NCBI RefSeq assembly: GCF_000219535.2
Contig: NZ_CP007806.1
Location: 1,300,501 to 1,364,500, forward strand
Length of the DNA stretch: 64,000 bases
DNA from: Brevibacillus laterosporus LMG 15441
GTDB lineage: Bacteria > Bacillota > Bacilli > Brevibacillales > Brevibacillaceae
Direction: 5' to 3'
Shown: positions 52,834 through 62,260 of the stretch, piece after piece
Position numbering within the stretch: the first letter of the stretch is position 1
Layout: the number at the start of each line of letters is the position of its first letter
Made by a program: the position numbers and the translations under genes
Notes under the pieces: model-generated
Databases searched by the model: none
What the model saw: the letters and a program-made list of their open reading frames with translations, nothing else
Told to the model about the DNA's origin: nothing

Positions 52834-52862
52834 TTGTGATTCGTGATCATACCTTTTATAAT
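52834..52862 (+). promoter_or_regulatory. SigA promoter upstream of tgt
   Basis: TTGTGA, 17 bp, TATAAT. A hairpin AACAGATG/CATCTGGTT lies at 52893-52916 just before the tgt ribosome-binding site. Confidence 0.7.
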
Positions 52863-52875
52863 AGATAAGACGTAG

Positions 52876-54066
<1,191 letters not shown>

Positions 54067-54085
54067 GAACTAAGGAGGATGAACC

Positions 54086-54412
54086 ATGCAAGGTTTAGGT
54101 GGATTGTTGCCGATTATTATTATGTTTGTGATCTTTTACTTTTTGTTGATTCGCCCTCAACAAAAACGTAATAAAGAACGCAATTCAATGTTGGCAGCTA
54201 TGAAAAAAGGGGATCGCGTTGTAACAATTGGAGGACTGCATGGCACTATCCAAGACATTACTGACGATACACTTATTTTAAAGGTTTCTCACAATGTACA
54301 CATGACGTTCGACCGCGGTGCAGTAAATGCTGTTTCAGTTTCTAGCCCTACTAAAGAAGTAGCGGAAACGAAAAAAGAGGAACTGGAAGCACCTGCTGAA
54401 GATACGAAATAA
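54086..54412 (+). CDS. yajC: Preprotein translocase accessory subunit YajC
   Basis: This 108-residue protein has one N-terminal transmembrane helix (LLPIIIMFVIFYFLLIRPQQ) and a small beta-rich cytoplasmic domain (MKKGDRVVTIGGLHGTIQDI), then an acidic tail. YajC associates with SecDF, encoded at 58902-61062. It follows tgt as in most bacteria. The start ATG 54086 follows CTAAGGAGGATGAACC. Confidence 0.96.
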   Translation: MQGLGGLLPIIIMFVIFYFLLIRPQQKRNKERNSMLAAMKKGDRVVTIGGLHGTIQDITDDTLILKVSHNVHMTFDRGAVNAVSVSSPTKEVAETKKEELEAPAEDTK

Positions 54413-54426
54413 ATCATAAACACAAG

Positions 54427-54457
54427 AAAGCTGTTAGCGATATGCTAACAGCTTTTT
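54427..54457. terminator. Terminator of tgt-yajC
   Basis: AAAGCTGTTAGC pairs with GCTAACAGCTTT, followed by TTT. The A-rich 5' side may also stop the opposing gene. Confidence 0.92.
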
Positions 54458-54493
54458 TCCTTGTCAACAGATCATGCCCTTTGATCTATAAGC

Positions 54494-54871
54494 CTAATAT
54501 TTTCGCCGATTGGTTGTATTTACACCGAAAACACCGCCAATCCCTGCGATAAGAAAGGCAAAGAGAGTGTACAATAGGGTTGAAAAATTAAGCGGAGCAT
54601 TAAAGCCTAGGAAACCGATCAGTAAGACGAGAAAGAAATAGCCTAAACCGGTTAAACCTCCATAATACCAGCCGCGTGCGCCGCATTTGCGCCCCGTTAC
54701 AAAGCCGCCAATCAACAAGCTGCAAATGTTAATGACATAGCTAAAGTAAGGTAGAGAGCTTTCCTTGACACTGGTAAAGGAAAGAAGTAATGCAGCAAAA
54801 ATAGAACCTAGCAAGACAAGTCCAAGCGTTAGAAATAATCCCGTCATCACCGAGGCGGAATGACTGCGCAT
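54494..54871 (-). CDS. TIGR04086/YrzE-family membrane protein
   Basis: This 125-residue protein has four hydrophobic helices (GLFLTLGLVLLGSIFAALLL; YVINICSLLIGGFVTG; GLTGLGYFFLVLLIGFL; LLYTLFAFLIAGIGGVFGV) and the GRKCGARGWYYGG loop typical of the family. Its location between yajC and spoVB matches yrzE in Bacillus. Function unknown. ATG 54871 has AGAGAGGATGGG upstream on the - strand. Confidence 0.82.
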   Translation of the reverse strand: MRSHSASVMTGLFLTLGLVLLGSIFAALLLSFTSVKESSLPYFSYVINICSLLIGGFVTGRKCGARGWYYGGLTGLGYFFLVLLIGFLGFNAPLNFSTLLYTLFAFLIAGIGGVFGVNTTNRRKY

Positions 54872-54953
54872 AACACGATCCCATCCTCTCTTTATGATTC
54901 ATTTTCTTATTACCATCTATATGAGAGGCTTGACAGGCTTATTCATCTCTTGA

Positions 54954-54982
54954 TTGAACATCGCCGCGAATTTTCGTATGAT
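54954..54982 (+). promoter_or_regulatory. Candidate SigA promoter of corA
   Basis: TTGAAC, 17 bp, TATGAT. Confidence 0.6.
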
Positions 54983-55015
54983 GGATAAGGGAAAAAAACG
55001 GGGGTGAGGATACCG

Positions 55016-55993
55016 ATGATAAAAACCTATTTTTATAATCATTCCGAACAGAAGATGATCCACGATGTAGATTTAACCACCAAGGATCAATGGCTGAAAT
55101 CTCCTGAGGATTTATTATGGATTGATCTGTATGATGTAGGTAATCAGGAACTGCATTACATTGCGAAAATTTTTGAGTTTCACCCATTGGCCATTGAGGA
55201 CTGTTTGCACGTCAGCCCGCGTGCAAAAGTGGATAAATATGATGACTACTATTTCTTCGTTTTTCACGCGCTGCGTTATAATGAGGAAAGCGATAACGAG
55301 ATTACTACAGTAGAGCTTAATGTTTTCCTTGGTCCGAACTACATTGTTACTATTCATAAATCACCAATGAATACGATTGGGCGCATTGCAGCTCAATGTC
55401 ATCGCAGTAATTCCTTCTTAAATCGTGGTCCGGATTATTTGTTGTATGCCATTGTTGACGGGATTACCGATGAGTACTTTCCAATTATGGATCGCTTAAG
55501 TGTCCGTATTGATGATTTAGAGGATGAGATCTACGAGCATCAAACTGAAGAAATTACAGAGGAATTCTTAGCGTTAAAGCGTACTTTGATTTTAATACGC
55601 CGCGTGATTTTGCCACAAAAGCGGATTTTTGCCAATGTGAACGGTCGCTATTCGTTTGATATCTCAGAGGAAAATGTTCCTTTCTATGTGGACTTAACGG
55701 ATCACTTGGAGCGAATCGTAGACTCAACAGAAACATTTCGGGATTTAGTAAACGGTGCACTAGATACTTATTACACGATTATTACGGGCAGAAGTAATGA
55801 AACAGTACGTATCCTGACTATTATCTCTACTGTTATTCTGCCACTAACCTTTATCACAGGGATCTTTGGAATGAACACCTTTGAATGGATGGGGGATAAA
55901 GCAGAGCCTGTCATGTTTGTCATCGCATTCGGTTCAATGATTTTATTGACATCGTGGATGCTCTATGTCTTTAAAAAGAAAAAATGGCTATAA
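55016..55993 (+). CDS. corA: CorA-family magnesium/cobalt transporter
   Basis: This 325-residue protein has a large cytoplasmic funnel domain and two C-terminal transmembrane helices. The pore signature GMN is present (FITGIFGMNTFEWMGD), and the basic C-terminus FKKKKWL follows the last helix. ATG 55016, five bases after GGGGTGAGG, is chosen over the GTG at 55004. It is not in the usual Bacillus order here and has no operon partners. Ion selectivity (Mg2+ or Co2+) is inferred from family. Confidence 0.93.
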   Translation: MIKTYFYNHSEQKMIHDVDLTTKDQWLKSPEDLLWIDLYDVGNQELHYIAKIFEFHPLAIEDCLHVSPRAKVDKYDDYYFFVFHALRYNEESDNEITTVELNVFLGPNYIVTIHKSPMNTIGRIAAQCHRSNSFLNRGPDYLLYAIVDGITDEYFPIMDRLSVRIDDLEDEIYEHQTEEITEEFLALKRTLILIRRVILPQKRIFANVNGRYSFDISEENVPFYVDLTDHLERIVDSTETFRDLVNGALDTYYTIITGRSNETVRILTIISTVILPLTFITGIFGMNTFEWMGDKAEPVMFVIAFGSMILLTSWMLYVFKKKKWL

Positions 55994-56082
55994 CAGAAAG
56001 GAAAAGAGAGGGACGCATAAGGTAGGATTGACCCGTGGACACTACTAAATAAGGTAGATGAACATGTGGGAGGTCTTATACC

Positions 56083-56799
56083 GTGGAGCTACTAACCATA
56101 CTTATGCGTACCCTCTTTAGTTATTTTTTCCTCCTACTCATCATGAGGCTGATGGGCAAAAGAGAACTGGGTCAAATGTCTTTGTTTGATGTAGTCATTT
56201 CGATCATGCTTGCAGAAATGGCGGTGCTTGCCATTGATCAGGTGGAGAAACCACTTCTGCACATGTTTTCGCCCATGATCCTTATCATGCTGTTGGAAAT
56301 AGGAATGGCCTATTTGTTTATGAAAAGTAAAAAGATCAGGAACTTCGTTAACGGAGAAGCAGATGTTTTGATTGCAAATGGTGAGATAAGGGAAGAAGCG
56401 TTGAAAAAAAATCGACTTAACCTAGATGACCTATTGATTCACCTACGACAAGAAAATGTAAAAAACCTAGCTGATGTTGAATTTGCTATATTGGAAACGA
56501 CAGGCAAAGTCAGCGTATTTACGAAACCGGAAAAATCACCTGTTACCCTGCAAGATTTAGGTTTACAAGAAAAGAAGCCTAAAAAATCCTTAACAGGTGT
56601 TACTGTGAGTTTTCCCATTCCCTTAATTATGGATGGGGAAGTACAGACGGATGCTGTAGAAAAAATCGGTAAAAATATATTTTGGCTTAAGCAGGAATTA
56701 AAAAAACAAGGTTATCGTCATACGAACGAGATTATGTTTTGTAGCATTGATGAGCAAGGGAAGCTGTTTGTAAATAAAACACAATACCCCCGCAAATAA
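56083..56799 (+). CDS. DUF421 (YetF-family) membrane protein
   Basis: This 238-residue protein has two or three N-terminal transmembrane helices with RLMGKRELGQMSLFDVVISI, then the soluble DUF421 domain (NGEADVLIANGEIREEALKK; LIHLRQENVKNLADVEFAIL). YetF-type proteins are common in sporulating Firmicutes; some respond to spore-germination or envelope cues, but no activity is established. GTG 56083 follows GGGAGGTCTTATACC. Its stop directly abuts the stop of spoVB on the other strand. Confidence 0.9.
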   Translation: MELLTILMRTLFSYFFLLLIMRLMGKRELGQMSLFDVVISIMLAEMAVLAIDQVEKPLLHMFSPMILIMLLEIGMAYLFMKSKKIRNFVNGEADVLIANGEIREEALKKNRLNLDDLLIHLRQENVKNLADVEFAILETTGKVSVFTKPEKSPVTLQDLGLQEKKPKKSLTGVTVSFPIPLIMDGEVQTDAVEKIGKNIFWLKQELKKQGYRHTNEIMFCSIDEQGKLFVNKTQYPRK

Positions 56800-56811
56800 T
56801 CATCTGCGGGG
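56787..56811. other. Hairpin spanning two adjacent stop codons
   Basis: CCCCCGCA and TGCGGGGG form an eight-base GC stem whose loop contains both stop codons (TAATCA, 56797-56802). No T run follows on the + strand, so it is not a standard terminator, though it may stabilise 3' ends or block collision of transcripts. Confidence 0.6.
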
Positions 56812-58383
56812 GAAAAACATGCTCAATTGCTGACCAATCCAAGGAATGCGGGCTACATCCTGTTTTCCCAGTACCTTCATACTAACAAGTAATACTAAGT
56901 AGAGAAGCATAGAAGCAGAAGAGCATATTGTTAGCATATGGAGTAAGCTAGTATCTTTGAACCAGTGTTCAGACATATACGTGCTACAATAGCCGATAGC
57001 CAGCATAGCAAAACCAATTTTTACAAATTCGCCAACCTGAATAGTAAACCCAATCCCTTTGACGAGGCTAGCAAAATGGAGCATTGTTACCAACGTAATG
57101 TTTAAATTCAGCGCAATGATCGCCCCGTTAATTCCAAATTCAGGGCGAGATGTCAGTATAAACATGGATGCGATCTTGACGATTGTGCCAATCAGGGTGT
57201 TACGGAATACAACATGTGCTTGATCCAAACCCTGTAGAGCAGCGGCTAATGGAGCCTGGAAAAACAAAAATACAGAGAATGGTGCCAATTGCTTTAATAA
57301 TAGGCCGACCTCAGCCTGCTTGTATAATAGTTGACAGAGAGGCTCTGCAAATACATATAATAAAACAGCACAGGGAGCCCCGATGACCAGCGTAATACGC
57401 ATGGCTTGATAAATGCGGCGATGAACCATCCTGCTGTTCTTCTCAAAAGCGGCTTCTGCAACAGCAGGAACCATTGAAATGGATAACGAATAGGTAAGAA
57501 AAGTAGGGAAAAGTAACAGAGGGACAGCCATTCCAGAAAATTGACCATATAAGGAGGTCGCCTGAATGGTTTTATATCCTGCTAATATAAGCGCATAGGG
57601 GACAAGCATTGGTTCCATTACATAAGCAATAGAACCTACTACGCGGCTCATCGTGACAGGCAGCGATACATGTAAGAGCTGCATGATAGCCGGGGAGCTT
57701 TTTTGAAACAATTCCCGACGTGAGCCGGGTCGTTTAAACAGATCGCCTAGTTCGCGTTTGTTCTTTTTATAATTCCATATCATGTATAATAGGCCGGCTA
57801 GCTCACCTAATAAAATGCTACAGACTGCACCAATGGTAGCAATGAAAATTCCGTAGGGGGCGAGTGTCAAGGTCATACCTATTACTATCAAAATACGGAC
57901 TATTTGCTCAATCAATTGAGAGAGGGCTGTAGGCACCATATTTTGTTTTCCCTGAAAATAACCGCGCAAGACAGCCGAGACACTAGCGATTGGTAGAATA
58001 GGTAAAGCTGTCAGCAATAACAGATGGGTGCGGGAGTCCGTAAAGAACAATTCCGTAAAAAAACGAGCACCAACAGCTAACAATAAGGAGACTAGGGTAC
58101 TCAGTCCAGTTGTAATAGCTAGGGCCAAATAGAGGAATCTTCTTGTTTGCTGGCGATCTTTGGCTGCTTCCGCTTCTGCAACCTGTTTAGCGATGGCAAC
58201 AGGCAAACCAAATGTAGTAATGGTAATCAGAAAGTAGAGAAGTGGGACGATCATTTGGTACAGTCCCATACCTTCTGAACCAATTAAGCGGGAAAGAATA
58301 ATACGATGGGCGAAACCAAAAACCTTAGTAATGGCGCCTGCTACAATGAGTACCATGGTACCGTAAAAAAAGGATTTTTTCAT
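56800..58383 (-). CDS. spoVB: SpoVB, MOP-superfamily polysaccharide/lipid flippase-like protein
   Basis: This 527-residue membrane protein has about 14 helices of the MOP/MurJ-like fold (SRLIGSEGMGLYQMIVPLLY near the N-terminus; VAIAKQVAEAEAA; PTALSQLIEQIVRILIV). SpoVB is needed for spore cortex synthesis, probably by moving a precursor across the membrane in the mother cell. The place between yrzE-like and comN/secDF fits spoVB. ATG 58383 follows AGAGAAGGGGCTAT. A paralogous YtgP/MurJ-like flippase is the alternative; synteny favours SpoVB. Confidence 0.88.
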   Translation of the reverse strand: MKKSFFYGTMVLIVAGAITKVFGFAHRIILSRLIGSEGMGLYQMIVPLLYFLITITTFGLPVAIAKQVAEAEAAKDRQQTRRFLYLALAITTGLSTLVSLLLAVGARFFTELFFTDSRTHLLLLTALPILPIASVSAVLRGYFQGKQNMVPTALSQLIEQIVRILIVIGMTLTLAPYGIFIATIGAVCSILLGELAGLLYMIWNYKKNKRELGDLFKRPGSRRELFQKSSPAIMQLLHVSLPVTMSRVVGSIAYVMEPMLVPYALILAGYKTIQATSLYGQFSGMAVPLLLFPTFLTYSLSISMVPAVAEAAFEKNSRMVHRRIYQAMRITLVIGAPCAVLLYVFAEPLCQLLYKQAEVGLLLKQLAPFSVFLFFQAPLAAALQGLDQAHVVFRNTLIGTIVKIASMFILTSRPEFGINGAIIALNLNITLVTMLHFASLVKGIGFTIQVGEFVKIGFAMLAIGYCSTYMSEHWFKDTSLLHMLTICSSASMLLYLVLLVSMKVLGKQDVARIPWIGQQLSMFFPRR

Positions 58384-58437
58384 AGGGATAGCCCCTTCTC
58401 TTTAACATTTACCTTAAGCTTTATTTACTACACTATT

Positions 58438-58467
58438 ACCATATGGACGTGCCACCTAGGGCATGAC
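58438..58467 (-). promoter_or_regulatory. SigE-like promoter candidate for spoVB
   Basis: On the - strand: GTCATGCC, 14 bp, CATATGGT. The -35 is good and the -10 moderate against the SigE consensus; spoVB is SigE-controlled in B. subtilis. Confidence 0.4.
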
Positions 58468-58529
58468 TAGATTTTATGTGTGGGAGAAACATTTTATAAC
58501 AACAAAGGTCACGTAAAGAGGTGTAGAAA

Positions 58530-58799
58530 ATGGAGAATAAAGAGAATATGATGAGCTTTATCGAGGTTGACAAATATCAGGAAATGTTAGTTTTATGCAA
58601 AAGTAAGGCAGAGGAATTTTTGATTTTAGGTTACGATAACATTACTCCTGAAGAGATATGGGAGTGTGTGATATCAGCCTATAAAGGAGAAGAACGCCCC
58701 ACTCTACATCGTCTTGTTAACGATATCCTCTCCTTAAAAATTAGCAAATATATGAACTATGTGATGATTAATATGTATAAAAATAACGGCGTAATTTGA
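58530..58799 (+). CDS. comN: ComN-family post-transcriptional regulator
   Basis: This 89-residue protein contains the signature LCKSKAEEFLILGYDNITPE and ISAYKGEERPTLHRLVNDIL of the ComN (YrzD) family. In B. subtilis ComN controls comE mRNA and localises with septum proteins. Its place upstream of secDF and divergent from spoVB matches. The start ATG 58530 follows AAAGAGGTGTAGAAA. Its stop overlaps the secD promoter -35 box. Confidence 0.82.
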   Translation: MENKENMMSFIEVDKYQEMLVLCKSKAEEFLILGYDNITPEEIWECVISAYKGEERPTLHRLVNDILSLKISKYMNYVMINMYKNNGVI

Positions 58800-58825
58800 C
58801 ATGCATTTTTCTACAAGTCTATAAT
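58796..58825 (+). promoter_or_regulatory. SigA promoter of secDF
   Basis: TTGACA, 18 bp, TATAAT; the -35 box overlaps the comN stop codon. Confidence 0.85.
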
Positions 58826-58901
58826 GGGCATATTGATTCTTTGAATTGGGATATTTGCGTATGAACGCTTGGTATCCATTGGGAAAGGGGCATTATGTTA
58901 G

Positions 58902-60137
58902 ATGATAAAGTGGAGTAGATTTGTTCTCTTCCTACTGGTGATCGGACTCTTAGGTACGCTCATGGCCACTACTACCACAAAAGTAGCGGGCAATATCGTA
59001 CTTGGTCTTGACTTAAGAGGCGGATTTGAGATTTTGTATGAAGTAGAACCACTTGATGCAAAGCACAAAACAAACACTGAACTACTTGCAGCAACAGCTC
59101 AGATGATTGAGAAACGTGTTAATATCGGGGGAGTTTCTGAGCCAGAGGTAACCATTGAAAATCCTAACCGCGTACGCGTTAAATTGGCAGGGGTTACTGA
59201 TCCTGAGAAGCTGCGTACGTTGATCGGGAAACCAGCCGTATTGACGTTCCGTGACATGACAGGTGAAGTCGTTATGCGTGGAACAGACCTAGCGCCTGGT
59301 GGAGCTGCTATTGGTTATGGTGAGCTAAATGAGCCACTTGTTACTCTGAAGTTTGCCGATGCAGAAAAGTTTGCAGAAGTAACACGTAAAAATTTAGGAA
59401 AACCAGTTGCTATCTTTTTAGATGAAAACTTGTTAACAAATCCTACGATTCAAAGTGTTATTACAGGTGGTAGCGCACAAATAACAGGTAAATACACAAA
59501 AGATGAGGCACGTGAATTAGCAGAAACGTTAAATGCAGGTTCATTGCCAGCTAAATTAATTGAAAAGCAAGTAACGGCAGTAGGAGCAAGCCTTGGTGAT
59601 CTTGCTTTGAAAAAGACTATTTATGCAGGGTATATCGGCGGAGCACTAATTTTCCTCTTTATGCTTTTTGTATACCGTGTTCCTGGTATAATTGCAAATA
59701 TCACGTTAACAGCGTTTATTTATGTATGTTTAGTAGTGTTGCAATGGATGCATGCTACGCTTACGCTACCGGGTATTGCCGGCTTTATTTTGGCTGTAGG
59801 TATGGCGGTAGATGCTAACATTATTACCTATGAACGTATTCGAGAAGAAATCATGACAGGTAAGACCATTCTGTCTTCTTTCCGTGCGGGTGAACGTCGC
59901 TCGTTGATTACAATCATTGATTCACATGTTACTACTTTGATTGCGTGCGTCGTGCTCTTCTACTTTGGGACGAGCTCCATTCAAGGTTTCGCGATTATCC
60001 TAGCAATGACTCTTATTGTCAGCTTGATTACCAACGTGTTTGGCTCTCGCTTTTTGCTATGGTTGCTTCTTCGTTCCAATGCGTTTAAGAAGCCGCGCTG
60101 GTTTGGTGTAAAGGAGAGTGAAATCGGTGAACTCTAA
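58902..60137 (+). CDS. secD: Protein translocase subunit SecD
   Basis: This 411-residue membrane protein uses the proton gradient to help export with SecYEG. One N-terminal helix, the DLRGGFEILYEVE motif, a shortened periplasmic-type domain, then five C-terminal helices with GFILAVGMAVDANIITYERIREE are present. ATG 58902 is in frame; GGAAAGGGG lies about 12 bases upstream, and a seven-codon frame (58895-58918) starts nearer to it. Unlike B. subtilis, where secD and secF are fused, the genes are separate but overlapping. Confidence 0.95.
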   Translation: MIKWSRFVLFLLVIGLLGTLMATTTTKVAGNIVLGLDLRGGFEILYEVEPLDAKHKTNTELLAATAQMIEKRVNIGGVSEPEVTIENPNRVRVKLAGVTDPEKLRTLIGKPAVLTFRDMTGEVVMRGTDLAPGGAAIGYGELNEPLVTLKFADAEKFAEVTRKNLGKPVAIFLDENLLTNPTIQSVITGGSAQITGKYTKDEARELAETLNAGSLPAKLIEKQVTAVGASLGDLALKKTIYAGYIGGALIFLFMLFVYRVPGIIANITLTAFIYVCLVVLQWMHATLTLPGIAGFILAVGMAVDANIITYERIREEIMTGKTILSSFRAGERRSLITIIDSHVTTLIACVVLFYFGTSSIQGFAIILAMTLIVSLITNVFGSRFLLWLLLRSNAFKKPRWFGVKESEIGEL

Positions 60138-61062
60138 AGAAAAAGATATTGTTAAATTTGATATTGTTAAAAACCGACACAAATTCTATTGGCTTTCAGG
60201 TATCCTACTAGTTCTAGGTTTAGCCTCGATGCTAATGTTTGGACTAAATAAAGGCGTTGACTTTACAGCAGGTACTCGTTTGGATTTATTTATTAACAAA
60301 CAGTTTAATGAAGCAGATGTTCAACAAATTATTGCAAAAGTAATGCCTGATGTTCACTTTAAAGATGTAACTAAATATGGTAATAATAAGGAATTCGCAA
60401 CAACAACGTTTACAGAAACGATCACTCCAGAAAAGCTGAAAGAGATTGAGGCTGCTGTTAAAGCAAAATATGGAGATCAGGTAACGAAACAGGAATCTAC
60501 GGTTGACCCCGTGATTGCTAATGAGCTAGTGAATAAAGCCATTATCGCTGTTTTAGTTGCTTCTGCAGGGATTGTTGTCTATATTGCGATTCGATTCCAA
60601 TTCTTATTCGGGATTGCTTGCGTAATCTCCATCTTACATGATGCTTTTATCCCGATTGCTTTGTTCTCCTTGTTCCGTTTGGAAGTTGACTTAACGTTTA
60701 TTGCAGCGATTTTAACGATCGTTGGTTATTCTATCAATGATACGATTGTTATCTTTGACCGTATCCGTGAGAATATGCGGACAATGAAAACAAAAACCAT
60801 TGAAGATTTAGAGCATATGGTCAACGTGAGCTTATGGCAAAGTATGCGCCGCTCTATCTTTACAGTTTTGACCGTGTTCATTACAGCTGCTGCGATTGCT
60901 ATTTTTGGTAGCGAAGGCATTCGTAACTTCTCCTTGGCTCTTATCTTTGGTCTGATCAGTGGTACGTATTCTTCCATCTTTATCGCTGCACAGATTTGGG
61001 TATCTATGAAAGAACGTGAAATGAAGAAAAAAGGATTAAAAGCTACTCCTAATGAGAACTAA
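60127..61062 (+). CDS. secF: Protein translocase subunit SecF
   Basis: The 311-residue partner of SecD has six membrane helices. Motifs GLNKGVDFTAGTRLDLF and TIVGYSINDTIVIFDRIREN are family hallmarks. I chose GTG 60127, ten bases after AAGGAG, over GTG 60118, which lies only a base or two from that site. It overlaps secD by 11 bases, so translation is coupled. A terminator follows. Confidence 0.95.
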   Translation: MNSKEKDIVKFDIVKNRHKFYWLSGILLVLGLASMLMFGLNKGVDFTAGTRLDLFINKQFNEADVQQIIAKVMPDVHFKDVTKYGNNKEFATTTFTETITPEKLKEIEAAVKAKYGDQVTKQESTVDPVIANELVNKAIIAVLVASAGIVVYIAIRFQFLFGIACVISILHDAFIPIALFSLFRLEVDLTFIAAILTIVGYSINDTIVIFDRIRENMRTMKTKTIEDLEHMVNVSLWQSMRRSIFTVLTVFITAAAIAIFGSEGIRNFSLALIFGLISGTYSSIFIAAQIWVSMKEREMKKKGLKATPNEN

Positions 61063-61076
61063 ATTGGATAGAATAA

Positions 61077-61107
61077 ACCGTGGGGGATATCCCCTACGGT
61101 TTTTTTA
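61077..61107 (+). terminator. Terminator of secDF
   Basis: AACCGTGGGG pairs with CCCCTACGGTT around GATAT (one mismatch), followed by TTTTT. Confidence 0.9.
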
Positions 61108-61188
61108 TGCTCAAGAAAATACAATAAGTAGTGGATGGGCAAATGATACAATAGGTTCATCCAACTGATACAAGGAGGAGGAAACTAG

Positions 61189-62118
61189 GTGGAAAATCGT
61201 TTGGCAAAGGCTCAGTTTGCTGCATGGGTCGGTATTGTTGGTAATCTGTTGCTTGCGCTTGTCAAATTACTTGTGGGCTGGGTAGCTGATTCGCGAGCGA
61301 TGGTAGCTGATGCTGTTCATTCTGCATCTGATGTAATCGGGTCAGTAGCTGTTTTGATAGGGCTTCGCGCAGCGGAGGCACCCCCAGATCAAGACCATCC
61401 GTATGGGCACGGAAAAGCAGAGTCAATTTCAGCTATTATCGTATCTATCCTACTTGCTATTGTGGGCTTTGAAATTGCGTATTCCTCGTATAAATCACTC
61501 TATGAGCCCCTTGAGCCTCCTGGCATGTTAGCTGTATGGGCGGCGTTAGGCTCCATGATTATAAAAGAATGGATGTTTCGATATAAGTATCATCTTGGGA
61601 AAAAATTAAATAGCCAATCATTAATTGCGAATGCCTGGGAGCATCGTTCTGATGTATATTCTTCCTTCGCCGCGTTAATTGGTGTTGGCGGGGCAATTCT
61701 TGGGGAGAAGCTAGGGGTAAGGTGGACCGTATATCTTGATCCCATTGCAGGGATTTTTGTATCCTTCCTTGTATTAAAAACAGCCTACCATATTTTAAAG
61801 GAATCCATTCATTCCACGATGGATCATGTATTGCACGAGGAAGATACCTTGTCTTTGCGTAAAACAGTTATGGAGGTAGAGGGAGTCTTGCGAATTGATG
61901 AGCTGTGGGCCAGGGAAACTGGTCACTATCAAATCGTGGATATTAAGGTTTCTGTTGATCCGAATATAACGGTAGAGGATGGACATCGAATCGGAAAACA
62001 GGTTAAACGCAATTTAATGGAGAAGCATCAGGATATTCGAAATGTGTTTGTTCACATTAATCCATATGATGAAAAAGGAAAGTCATGGGATGAGGAACCT
62101 GCTAAGACGCATGAATAA
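61189..62118 (+). CDS. Cation diffusion facilitator (CDF) family efflux transporter
   Basis: This 309-residue protein has six transmembrane helices with metal-site motifs DAVHSASD in helix 2 and EHRSDVYSS in helix 5, the loop PPDQDHPYGHGKAESI, and a C-terminal cytoplasmic ACT-like domain (YQIVDIKVSVDPNITVEDGH). It exports divalent cations such as Zn, Fe or Mn; the exact ion cannot be told. GTG 61189 follows AAGGAGGAGGAAACTAG. It sits alone between secDF and recJ. Confidence 0.9.
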   Translation: MENRLAKAQFAAWVGIVGNLLLALVKLLVGWVADSRAMVADAVHSASDVIGSVAVLIGLRAAEAPPDQDHPYGHGKAESISAIIVSILLAIVGFEIAYSSYKSLYEPLEPPGMLAVWAALGSMIIKEWMFRYKYHLGKKLNSQSLIANAWEHRSDVYSSFAALIGVGGAILGEKLGVRWTVYLDPIAGIFVSFLVLKTAYHILKESIHSTMDHVLHEEDTLSLRKTVMEVEGVLRIDELWARETGHYQIVDIKVSVDPNITVEDGHRIGKQVKRNLMEKHQDIRNVFVHINPYDEKGKSWDEEPAKTHE

Positions 62119-62207
62119 TGCAGTTATGATTGGACTTTTTCACAATTCAAGCTAATTTATGACATGATGTTCGTAAAACATACGCTTTTTGCGTTTAATA
62201 AGAAAGC

Positions 62208-62236
62208 TTGGCATGCCCTCTATTTCTTTATATAAT
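62208..62236 (+). promoter_or_regulatory. SigA promoter of recJ
   Basis: TTGGCA, 17 bp, TATAAT, ending 24 bases before the start codon. Confidence 0.8.
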
Positions 62237-62260
62237 GGATGAGGATTGGAGGGCTGCCTC

